From: Flavobacteriales bacterium
GTDB taxonomy: Bacteria; Bacteroidota; Bacteroidia; Flavobacteriales_D; Parvicellaceae
DNA: 7,660 nt
Assembly (NCBI GenBank): GCA_027047735.1
Contig: JALTUD010000156.1
Coordinates: forward strand, 1-7,660
Reading direction: 5' to 3'
The notes under the pieces were generated by a model. The model was not told where the DNA came from, searched no databases, and saw nothing but the letters and a program-made list of their open reading frames with translations. Of the stretch, positions 1 to 6,900 are shown piece by piece; positions within the stretch are counted from its first letter, which is position 1, and the number at the start of each line of letters is the position of its first letter. Made by a program: the position numbers and the translations under genes.

Positions 1-468
1 AAATGCAATAATATTGTCTGTGTGTTTAAGTCTTTTATAGTAAATGTCTATGGTATAACTTAATGTTTGAAAGGTATAAAAGCTAATTCCGACGGGCAAA
101 ATAATATTGAGATAATATCCATTTATTTCTTTTCCAAAGATAGAAAATGCACCTATAAAACTATTTACAAAGAAATTAAAGTATTTAAAAAATGCTAAAA
201 AACCAAGGTTAACAACTAAGCTGGTAATTAACAAAAATTTTCTTCTTTTTTTATCATTCTCGTTATCTAATTTTTTTCCGATGATGAAATCTACTAGTGA
301 ACTAACTACTATTAAAGAAAGGAAACGCCAATCCCACCAGCCGTAAAAAATATAACTGACTATAACTAAAAAAATATTTCTGTACAGAATGTTTTTATTA
401 AAAAATAGCCAATATAAGAAAAAAACTATGGGGAAGAATATTCCAAAATCTATAGAGTTAAATAGCAT
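1..468 (-). CDS. MBOAT family O-acyltransferase (AlgI/DltB-like), N-terminal part
   Basis: An open frame runs from an ATG at 466-468 to the left edge (156 codons, no stop); the C-terminal part is outside the window. The translation begins MLFNSIDFGIFF and is strongly hydrophobic, with likely membrane segments near residues 8-23, 31-45, 50-64, 78-96 and 120-140. Two stretches are typical of the AlgI branch of membrane-bound O-acyltransferases: FYGWWDWRFLSL (41-52) and LPVGISFYTFQTLSYTIDIY (124-143). Family members are usually about 470 residues, so roughly a third is visible; the catalytic histidine lies in the missing part. Relatives move acetyl or other acyl groups across the inner membrane onto exopolysaccharide or cell-wall polymers; the substrate here cannot be told. 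The gene follows the GNAT gene after 88 bp on the same strand and may share its transcript. The family assignment is firm, the role is inferred. Confidence 0.9.
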   Translation of the reverse strand, partial: MLFNSIDFGIFFPIVFFLYWLFFNKNILYRNIFLVIVSYIFYGWWDWRFLSLIVVSSLVDFIIGKKLDNENDKKRRKFLLITSLVVNLGFLAFFKYFNFFVNSFIGAFSIFGKEINGYYLNIILPVGISFYTFQTLSYTIDIYYKRLKHTDNIIAF

Positions 469-556
469 GCTTTAAAATTTATTTTGTGACTTTTATCAAA
501 AACAAACCACGAATCTACTCCATAAAATTTGAAACACAAAAGACTACATAAAAAAA

Positions 557-1045
557 CTAAATATTGATTTTTTCCATTAGTACCATATCAATCCATTGAT
601 TATTTACAAAACCAATTTTATGTTGTATACCAACAATAGAATAGCCAAACTTTTTGAAAAAAGAAATGCTGTTTTTGTTTTGTCTGAATATTTTTGCTGT
701 AAAATGTTTATACCCAATTTTTTCTGCTTCCAAAATAATAAAGTTCTTTATTTGGTATCCAATACCTTTGTGCAAATATTCTTTATGGATATAAATAGAG
801 GTTTCACAAGCAAATCGATATCCGTAACGTTCGGAATAGCTTTTAATTACTCCCCATCCCTTTATCGTTTTATCTTCTTCGTAAACATACAGCCTCTCAC
901 GGTCGTTAAAGTTTTCTAACCATTTTTCTATGTCAGAGGTGGATTTTAAACTGTCCATTGTAGTATTACCCTTATTTACATAATAATTGTAAATAGTTGC
1001 AATTACAGAACAGTCACTAAGAACAGCTTTCCTAATTTTACCCAT
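557..1045 (-). CDS. GNAT family N-acetyltransferase, phosphinothricin acetyltransferase (PAT)-like
   Basis: A complete 162-residue cytoplasmic protein of typical length for a single-domain GNAT enzyme, which transfers acetyl from acetyl-CoA to an amine. The N-terminus (IRKAVLSDCSVIATIYNYYV, from residue 4) matches the opening of PAT/YncA-like acetyltransferases. Motif A is around residues 84-110, with the acetyl-CoA pyrophosphate loop HKGIG at 92-96; the usual Arg/Gln at the first loop position is Leu91. Motif B (NKNSISFFKKFGY, 123-135) and the closing strand ending WIDMVLMEK (151-159) also fit the PAT subgroup. PAT-like proteins acetylate small molecules such as amino-acid analogues or methionine derivatives; the substrate here is unknown and no herbicide-resistance function should be assumed. 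It starts 31 bp after the stop of the hydratase-like gene, with no recognisable promoter between, so cotranscription is likely. Confidence 0.88.
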   Translation of the reverse strand: MGKIRKAVLSDCSVIATIYNYYVNKGNTTMDSLKSTSDIEKWLENFNDRERLYVYEEDKTIKGWGVIKSYSERYGYRFACETSIYIHKEYLHKGIGYQIKNFIILEAEKIGYKHFTAKIFRQNKNSISFFKKFGYSIVGIQHKIGFVNNQWIDMVLMEKINI

Positions 1046-1076
1046 TGATATTAATCGTTAGCTTTAAGGGAAGGAA

Positions 1077-1856
1077 TTATTTCTTTTTAAAGGCGTTTAT
1101 AGCATTTTTAGAAAAATCAGAAAGTACTAGTTTTCCGCTCATTTCTGCTCGTTCAGCCAATAAAGTATCCCAGTTTTTCGTTCCTTCCCAGAAAATTTGT
1201 TTAAGTAGTCGCATAGCTTCAGGATTTGAGGAGGATAATTTTTGAGCTAAGCTATCTATTGCATCGTCCATTTCCTCTATTGTATCAAATACATCTGCAT
1301 ACAGCCCTTTTTCTCTAGCCCATTCAGCAGAATACCATTTTGTTGCATTAATGGCCAATTGGCTCATTGCTGACGTTCCTATCTTTCTTTCAACCGCAGG
1401 TCCCACGACAAAAGGACCTATTCCAACGGCTAATTCACTTAATTTAACGGCTGCATGTTTAGTTGCAAAACAATAATCAACGGCACTTGCCATACCAACG
1501 CCACCGCCAACAGCTTTTCCTTGGACACGTCCAATAATTAATTTGGGGCATTTTCTCGCTGCGTTAATTACATTTGCGAATCCGGAAAAGAATTTTTTTC
1601 CGGTTTCAATATCATTAATAGAAATGAGTTCATCAAAACTGGCACCGGCACAAAAAGCTCTACCGCCTGCTGATTTAAGGATAATTATTTTAGTTTCAGG
1701 GTTTTGCCCTTCATCTGTTATGGTCGTGGCTAGTTGTTGTAAAATTTTACCGGGAAGCGAATTACTCAACGGGTGGTAAAAAGTTATTGTAGATATTCCA
1801 TTTTTATCACGATTTATTGTAACATTTCCTTGGTTGATTACGTTATGTTGGCTCAT
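1077..1856 (-). CDS. Enoyl-CoA hydratase/isomerase (crotonase) family protein
   Basis: A complete 259-residue cytoplasmic protein, normal length for the crotonase superfamily, whose members act on CoA thioesters in fatty-acid and branched-chain amino-acid breakdown. The oxyanion-hole segments are present: AFCAGASFDEL (67-77) and GKAVGGGVGMASAVDY (113-128). Aligned with rat enoyl-CoA hydratase by eye, the position of catalytic Glu144 is Gly121, whereas the Glu164 equivalent is kept as Glu141 with the expected 20-residue spacing. Loss of the first glutamate is seen in family members that are isomerases, so a plain hydratase activity is doubtful. Methylglutaconyl-CoA hydratase-like or enoyl-CoA isomerase-like roles are alternatives. 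The start at 1856 lies about 20 nt downstream of the start site predicted from a good -7 box. It is the first gene of a possible three-gene unit and is divergent from the helicase. Confidence 0.9.
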   Translation of the reverse strand: MSQHNVINQGNVTINRDKNGISTITFYHPLSNSLPGKILQQLATTITDEGQNPETKIIILKSAGGRAFCAGASFDELISINDIETGKKFFSGFANVINAARKCPKLIIGRVQGKAVGGGVGMASAVDYCFATKHAAVKLSELAVGIGPFVVGPAVERKIGTSAMSQLAINATKWYSAEWAREKGLYADVFDTIEEMDDAIDSLAQKLSSSNPEAMRLLKQIFWEGTKNWDTLLAERAEMSGKLVLSDFSKNAINAFKKK

Positions 1857-1882
1857 GTTTTTATTGTTTTATGATGATATGA

Positions 1883-1890
1883 CAAAAGTA
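1883..1890 (-). promoter_or_regulatory. Bacteroidota-type -7 promoter box of the hydratase-like gene
   Basis: On the minus strand the octamer TACTTTTG fits the Bacteroidota -7 consensus TAnnTTTG exactly. It ends 26 bp before the ATG at 1856, predicting a leader of about 20 nt. No clear -33 TTG was found at the usual distance, so the assignment rests on the -7 box and its position. Confidence 0.5.
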
Positions 1891-1944
1891 GAAAAAATAT
1901 AAACATATAGGGAATTGGAAAGAAAACAAAGTAGGTATTAAATT

Positions 1945-1996
1945 TTAACAGAATAAATATGAGTATTGACTGCAATATTCAGATTTATTCTGTTAA
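1945..1996. repeat. Long imperfect palindrome between divergent promoters
   Basis: The left arm TTAACAGAATAAAT (1945-1958) is exactly complementary to 1983-1996. After one A/G mismatch (1959/1982) pairing resumes for eight more positions (1960-1967 with 1974-1981, one G-T wobble), leaving the six-base loop GACTGC at 1968-1973. The stem is thus 23 positions with one mismatch. It lies 54 and 56 bp from the two flanking -7 boxes. It could be a regulator site, a cruciform-forming element or the trace of a small mobile element. Neither side has the T run of a standard intrinsic terminator, and both flanking genes point away from it. Confidence 0.8.
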
Positions 1997-2052
1997 CAAT
2001 TTATTTTTAGTAGAAAAAGGGCATAAAGTTTTTATAGGCGTTTTATTATATC

Positions 2053-2060
2053 TATTTTTG
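2053..2060 (+). promoter_or_regulatory. Bacteroidota-type -7 promoter box of the helicase gene
   Basis: TATTTTTG matches TAnnTTTG exactly and ends 17 bp before the helicase ATG at 2078, predicting a leader of about 10 nt. The leader holds TAAGAAA just before the start and no strong Shine-Dalgarno sequence, as is usual in this phylum. A -33 TTG is not evident, and the flanking DNA is T-rich, so a chance match is possible. Confidence 0.42.
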
Positions 2061-2077
2061 CACGAATTTTTAAGAAA

Positions 2078-3592
2078 ATGATGATAGAAGAAATCTCTGA
2101 GACAGAAGGATTAAACAGTAAAGAATTGTACGATTATCAACAAGATGATCTAAAACAAATATTTCAGCGAATTGAAGAGCATGGAGAGAATTATAATCTT
2201 CTTTATCAGCTTCCTACGGGGGGGGGGAAGACGGTTATTTTTTCTGAAATAGCTCGTCAATATATTCATAAGACAGGTAAGAAAGTCTTGATTCTTACAC
2301 ACCGTATAGAATTGAGTAAACAAACTTCAAAGATGTTGACCAGCTTTGGTGTAAAAAACAAAGTCATCAACAGTAAGGTAAAAGAATTACCGGATCAAGA
2401 TGACTATATGTGTTTTGTAGCAATGGTTGAGACTCTGAATAATCGTTTGCTTGATGAAAAATTTGAAATTAAAGATGTTGGTCTGATTATTATAGATGAA
2501 GCACATTACAATTCTTTTAATAAATTATTTAAGCATTTTGAGGATCGGTTTATACTTGGCGTTACTGCTACTCCTTTAAGTTCGAATGTAAAGTTACCGA
2601 TGAAGAATAATTATGATGAATTGATAACGGGGCATGATATCGCGGCATTGATTCAGAAAGGTTTCTTGTCTAAAGCTATTACTTACAGCTACGATGTAGG
2701 ACTTACGTCTTTAAAAATTGGTATTAATGGAGATTATACTGTAAAGTCTTCCGAACTTCTTTATACCGATTACCCTATGCAGGAAAAATTGTTGTTTGCT
2801 TATGAAGAAAAGGCAAAAGGAACAAAAACGTTAATATTTAATAACGGGATAAACACCTCCAAACAAGTATTGGAAACTTTTCAAGAGGCAGGATATAATA
2901 TAAGACATTTAGATAATAAAAATACTAGAGCCGAACGTGAAGAGATTTTACATTGGTTTAAAACCACGCCTGATGCAATATTAACTTCGGTAAGTATTTT
3001 AACCACCGGGTTTGATGAGCCAACAGTAGAAACTATTATTTTAAATAGAGCAACGAAGTCGTTAGCTTTGTATTATCAAATGATTGGTAGAGGTTCAAGA
3101 GTGTTGCCAAATAAGAAAACTTTCAATGTTATCGATTTAGGGAATAACGCTGCAAGGTTTGGTTTATGGTATGAAAAGGTAGATTGGCAATATATCTTTA
3201 GGGTGCCTGATTTGTATTTAGAAACCATTCAAAGTGATGAAGAAATTGAGCGTAATTTTGTTTATCGAATGCCGGATGATTTAAGGGCTAAGTTTTCAAA
3301 AAGTAAGGAGTTGGATTTTGATGTGAAAGCTAAATATAAAGAAGCAATTTCAAAGCACCAACGTCCGAAAGTTGTTATAGAGCAATCGATTGATAACCAT
3401 GCGACTATGTGTGTAGAAAATGCGGAGGATGTATATGAGGCTCGTGCTTTATCCCGTTTGTTAGAAGATGATATTAAAGATAGAATTAGAAGGTATTCTT
3501 ATTGTATTTGTAAAAGTACACCAAGTTACGTTCAATGGTTAGAGGATGATTATAAAAGAAAATTAAGTGTGGAAATAGGGAAGAGGTTTTAG
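2078..3592 (+). CDS. Superfamily 2 DEAD/DEAH box helicase, RadD-like
   Basis: A complete 504-residue ATP-dependent nucleic-acid helicase or translocase. Motifs in order: Q-like DYQ (19-21), Walker A PTGGGKT (46-52), motif Ia LTHRIEL (73-79), Walker B DEAH (140-143), motif III TAT (163-165), motif V TTGFDEP (309-315) and motif VI QMIGRGSR (334-341). All key ATPase residues are present. Motif order and the TTGFD/GRGSR wording resemble E. coli RadD (YejH) and the type III restriction Res-subunit fold, but the C-terminal part (about 370-504) is lysine- and glutamate-rich, lacks a visible zinc cluster and was not recognised. A DNA-repair or RNA-remodelling role is inferred; no methylase, nuclease or other defence partner lies beside it. 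Translation may start at 2078 or at the adjacent ATG at 2081. The Walker A glycines are written as a G10 run. Confidence 0.93.
   Translation: MMIEEISETEGLNSKELYDYQQDDLKQIFQRIEEHGENYNLLYQLPTGGGKTVIFSEIARQYIHKTGKKVLILTHRIELSKQTSKMLTSFGVKNKVINSKVKELPDQDDYMCFVAMVETLNNRLLDEKFEIKDVGLIIIDEAHYNSFNKLFKHFEDRFILGVTATPLSSNVKLPMKNNYDELITGHDIAALIQKGFLSKAITYSYDVGLTSLKIGINGDYTVKSSELLYTDYPMQEKLLFAYEEKAKGTKTLIFNNGINTSKQVLETFQEAGYNIRHLDNKNTRAEREEILHWFKTTPDAILTSVSILTTGFDEPTVETIILNRATKSLALYYQMIGRGSRVLPNKKTFNVIDLGNNAARFGLWYEKVDWQYIFRVPDLYLETIQSDEEIERNFVYRMPDDLRAKFSKSKELDFDVKAKYKEAISKHQRPKVVIEQSIDNHATMCVENAEDVYEARALSRLLEDDIKDRIRRYSYCICKSTPSYVQWLEDDYKRKLSVEIGKRF
2218..2227 (+). repeat. G10 homopolymer inside the helicase Walker A codons
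   Basis: Ten consecutive G complete an ACG threonine codon and spell three GGG glycine codons of PTGGGKT. Such a run is prone to slippage in replication and in sequencing; a change of one base would shift frame at codon 50 of 504. Confidence 0.95.
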
Positions 3593-3608
3593 AATTTAGT
3601 TAGATTGA

Positions 3609-3653
3609 AACTAAAACTCATTTTCTTATCGCTCATTTTACATGCGTTAGGGA
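3609..3653 (+). repeat. Direct repeat, copy 1 (5' part of the spacer element)
   Basis: These 45 bases align without gaps to 3742-3786, with 34 identities by hand count. The best-kept parts are AACTAAA, CATTTTCTT and GCGTTAGGGA. After GCGTTAGGGA this copy diverges, closes at once into a short hairpin and soon reaches ACACAAGATAT, which resembles ACACAAAAGATAT in the full element. It therefore looks like an internally shortened relative. Confidence 0.7.
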
Positions 3654-3666
3654 TTGTATCCCTAAC
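3646..3666 (+). terminator. Candidate terminator hairpin downstream of the helicase
   Basis: GTTAGGGA (3646-3653) pairs perfectly with TCCCTAAC (3659-3666) across the loop TTGTA. It begins 53 bp after the helicase stop codon. No U-run follows (ACAAGATATC), so it may instead be just a folded remnant of the duplicated element. Confidence 0.35.
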
Positions 3667-3741
3667 ACAAGATATCTGAGCACAATAAAATGGTTTTATT
3701 TTCCTTATACTTCTTCAAAATTATTTTCCATCGTCTAAGAA

Positions 3742-3786
3742 AACTAAATTCCATTTTCTTTGCACTCACCTGTCTTGCGTTAGGGA
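3742..3786 (+). repeat. Direct repeat, copy 2 (leads into the structured element)
   Basis: This is the partner of 3609-3653, offset by 133 bp. Because the similarity reaches about 35 bases upstream of the GCGTTAGGGA core, the repeated unit is larger than the foldable part alone. Confidence 0.7.
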
Positions 3787-3911
3787 TAGAAGTGGCATCC
3801 TTTTGTGTTGTTGCGTATATGCAACACAAAAGATATAACGGATAGCCCGACCCTAAGCAGAAAAAGCACGTATCCCTTTAGGGTATGTGCTTTTTCTGCT
3901 TAGGGGAACGC
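3777..3911 (+). ncRNA. Structured-RNA-like element (flavobacterial intergenic motif)
   Basis: The plus strand can fold into a closed multi-helix structure. GCGTT (3777-3781) pairs with AACGC (3907-3911). GGCATCC (3794-3800) pairs with GGAT and GCC (3840-3847) around a bulged A at 3844. Within that, CTTTTGTGTTG (3800-3810) and CAACACAAAAG (3822-3832) form an arm; C3800 can be used by only one of these two helices. The final arm is the 19-bp hairpin 3851-3905. The wording GCGTTAGGGAT ... GGCATCC ... GGATAGCCCGACCC ... GGAACGCCC resembles, from memory, an intergenic element common in flavobacterial genomes; the flavo-1 RNA family is one candidate, not verified. It lies downstream of the helicase on the same strand, with no promoter of its own visible, so it may be a 3'-end processed RNA, a terminator-like structure or a dispersed repeat. 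Confidence 0.5.
3851..3905. terminator. 19-bp perfect hairpin, possible bidirectional terminator
   Basis: CCCTAAGCAGAAAAAGCAC (3851-3869) is exactly complementary to 3887-3905; the 17-base loop can pair a little further (CCC at 3874-3876 with GGG at 3881-3883). On the minus strand it begins 14 bp after the surface-protein stop codon, a fitting distance for a terminator. Neither side is followed by a T run, although the stem has an internal A5/T5 block. It is also the last arm of the structured element. Confidence 0.45.
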
Positions 3912-3919
3912 CCAATTAA

Positions 3920-6900
3920 TTATCTTACCAAAGTAACACTTCCTGTTAGTCCTATTGGTTCGTCTAATCGGTTGTTGTATTCTAGTTTCCATACATAGAC
4001 GCCTAGTGGCATATCTTTGTTTTTGAATGTTCCGTCCCAACCTTCTTCGGTGTTGTAGGTTTCAAATATAATATTACCCCAGCGGTCGAAAATCATTAAG
4101 TGATAGTCGCTTATTTCGGATTCTATTCCTCTTGTCTTAGGTTTAAAGGTATCGTTTTTACCATCTCCATTTGGTGTAAATCCGTTAGGTATAAAGAGAC
4201 TTTGTTTTTCATCAATTACGATGTATTGTATAGTCGTGTCCACACAATTGTAATCTGAGAAGGCTATTTGTGTTACCGGATAATTTCCATTTGTAATGTA
4301 TGTATGAGTCGGATTAAATAGAATAGATGAATCACCATCTCCAAAGTAGTAAACTACTGAATTTGCATTTTGTGCTTGATTGGTAAATGTTACTTCATCT
4401 AACTCTACAACACCTGAACTAGGATTCATTGAAAATCCAGCGATTGGGGTAGGGTGAACCGTAAAGGCGTTTTCAACAATCAATGTGTCGCTACATCCAT
4501 TACTTGAAAAAGTAATTATGGCTAGTGGGTAAGTACCTGTTTGTTCCATACATAGATTAGTACCGTTCAATGTTAATGGTGTATAAGCTACTGTATCTAT
4601 TGACCAAATTGAATTGGCAATATTGTAAGGAGGAAGAGCTACTGAAGTGTTAGCAACTTCGATACATTCTTTAGGGCAAATATCTGTACCTATTTGAACA
4701 AAGTTCGCTGTAGGTTTAGGGTATCTGAATACGCTTACCGTATCTGTTGACGCAGGACAAATTCCATTGGATATAGTCCATATAAATTGATACTCTCCGT
4801 CAAGAATATAGCTAGCTTGTGTCGTGTCATTTTGAGGAGCGGTAAACATTACGTTTGATGGGTTTGTGAAGTTGGTATTCAACGACCATTGACCGCTTGC
4901 AGTACCTAAGGGTTCGTTTCCTACTAACGTAACAGTACCTTGGTCGCAAATGGTAAGATCGGTTCCCGCATCTGCTGTTGGTTGGTCGTAAATGTTCACT
5001 TGAACAACATCTACTGCATCGGTACAAGTTCCATTGCTGACTGTCCAAATAAATTGGTAGGTTCCTTCTTGTAAATTGTTAACATCGGTGTTATATAATG
5101 AACTATCAGAAAAAGTAGCTCCATTTGGAGAGTTAAAACTGTTATCTATAGTCCATACACCGTTAGCTGTTCCTACCGGTTGGTTTCCATTTAGTTGAGT
5201 TGTGTAAACATTACATAGTGAAATGTCGCCTCCGGCATTTGCGGTTGGTTGGTCAAATACATTGATAAGAACTGTATCTTTTGCATCGTTACAACTACCA
5301 TTGCTTACAGTCCAAATTAAGGTGTACACTCCTTCTTGTAAATTGCTGATATTTGTATTGTATGCTGTTGCATCAACAAAGGTTACTGTACTTGGTTGAG
5401 GTACGGAAGTGTCTATTGTCCATTGTCCGGTTGCCCTTCCTTGAGGAGTATTTCCGTTCAACTGTGTGGTATATGTATTACATAGGTTTATGTCAGCCCC
5501 CGCATTGGCAGTAGGTTGGTCGTACACTTCGATGACAACGGTATCTGTTGCATCATTGCAACTACCGTTACTGATTGTCCAAACTAAGCTGTATGTTCCT
5601 TCTTGTAAATTGCTTATTGTTGTATTATAGAGTGTTGGGTCGGTAAACACGACAGCACTAGGTTGTACGATTGAGGCATTCATTGTCCACAAACCTGAAG
5701 CTCGACCTTGCGGTTGATTACCATTTAGGATAGTGTCGTAGATGTTACAAAGAGATAAATCGTTTCCTGCGTTGGCTGTTGGTTGGTCGTAAACCTCGAT
5801 AACAATGGTGTCTGTGGCATCGTTACAACTACCATTGCTCACCGTCCATACCAGACTATACGTTCCCTCTTGGAGATTGCTAATTGTTGTATTGTATAAT
5901 GTAGCATCAGTAAAAGTTACAGTACTAGGTTGAGAGACAGTTGCATCCATTGTCCATTGTCCAGTTGCTCTTCCTTGTGGAATATTCCCGTTTAAGCTAG
6001 TTGTATATTGATTACAAAGAGCTGTATCTGCACCTGCATTAGCGATAGGTTGGTCGTACACTTCGATAACAACAGTATCTGTTGCATCTATACAACTACC
6101 GTTACTAACTGTCCATACCAAGCTATACGTTCCCTCTTGGAGGTTGCTGATAGCAGTATTATAAAGAGTGGGGTCTGCAAAGGTTACGATACTTGGTTGT
6201 ATAATTGTCGCATCCATTGACCATAGACCTGTAGCTCTGCCTTGCGGTTGGTTTCCATTTAGGATTGTATCGTAAATATTACATAGTGATAAGTCACTTC
6301 CTGCATTAGCCGTAGGTTGATCATAAACTTCAATGGCGACTGTATCTAAAGCCGGAGTACAACTACCATTGCTAACAATCCAAACCAATTCATAGCTTCC
6401 TTCGATAAGACCGCTTATTGAAGTGTTGTATTGAGTTTGGTTTGAGAATACAATGGTAGAAGGATTGTTAAAAGTTGCATTTTCAATCCAAATACCTGTA
6501 GCTGTTCCTTGAGGTTGATTCCCGTTTAGTATGGTGTCATAGTCATTACATAGCGATAGGTCTGAACCGGCATTTGCAGTAGGTTGGTCAAAGACGTTGA
6601 TCTGAATTGAATCCACTGCCGAAGTACAAGTTCCATTACTTACTGTCCAAATTAACCAATAAGTTCCTTCCTGAAGATTGCTGATAGAGGTATTGTAAAT
6701 TGTTGCATCAGCAAAGTTAATTGTACTTGGTGCTTGTGTATAGCTCGGGCTCATTGACCATAGTCCTGTAGCCGTACCTTGTGGTTGATTACCGTTTAAA
6801 GTAGTAGTGTAGGTGTTGCACAAATCAATATCTGAACCTGCATTAGCAGTAGGTTGGTCGTAAACGTTGATGAGTACCGTATCGGTAGCCGGTGTACAAG

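Larger units (their letters stand above)
3593..3919. other. Convergent non-coding spacer rich in inverted repeats
   Basis: This 327-bp stretch between the stops of the helicase (plus) and the surface-protein gene (minus) has no credible reading frame. It holds a direct repeat pair (3609-3653 and 3742-3786), an 8-bp hairpin (3646-3666), a weak AT-only hairpin (AATAAAA at 3684-3690 with TTTTATT at 3694-3700) and a structured-RNA-like element (3777-3911) ending in a 19-bp hairpin. It probably serves transcription termination from both sides, and may also encode a small RNA. Confidence 0.7.

Noticed and set aside
469..556. Separate promoter for the MBOAT gene.
   Set aside because: No exact TAnnTTTG box was found on the minus strand of this gap; near matches such as TAGTCTTTTG have the wrong spacing.
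596..919. Plus-strand frame of 107 codons opposite the acetyltransferase.
   Set aside because: It lies wholly antisense to the GNAT gene, has no recognisable motif and has no promoter or neighbour supporting it.
1543..1779. Plus-strand frames inside the hydratase-like gene (also 1045-1245).
   Set aside because: They are antisense to a well-conserved crotonase-family gene and their translations show no domain.
2078..3592. Helicase as part of a restriction or anti-phage system.
   Set aside because: No methylase, nuclease, effector or toxin gene lies next to it: the neighbours are a divergent metabolic enzyme and a convergent surface protein.
3684..3700. AT-only hairpin as a terminator.
   Set aside because: A seven-pair stem made only of A and T with a three-base loop is expected by chance in such AT-rich DNA.
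4827..5048. Short frames inside the repeat array (also 6008-6220 on the plus strand).
   Set aside because: They are shifted or antisense readings of the 267-bp repeats with odd composition, rich in Cys, Arg or Ser.
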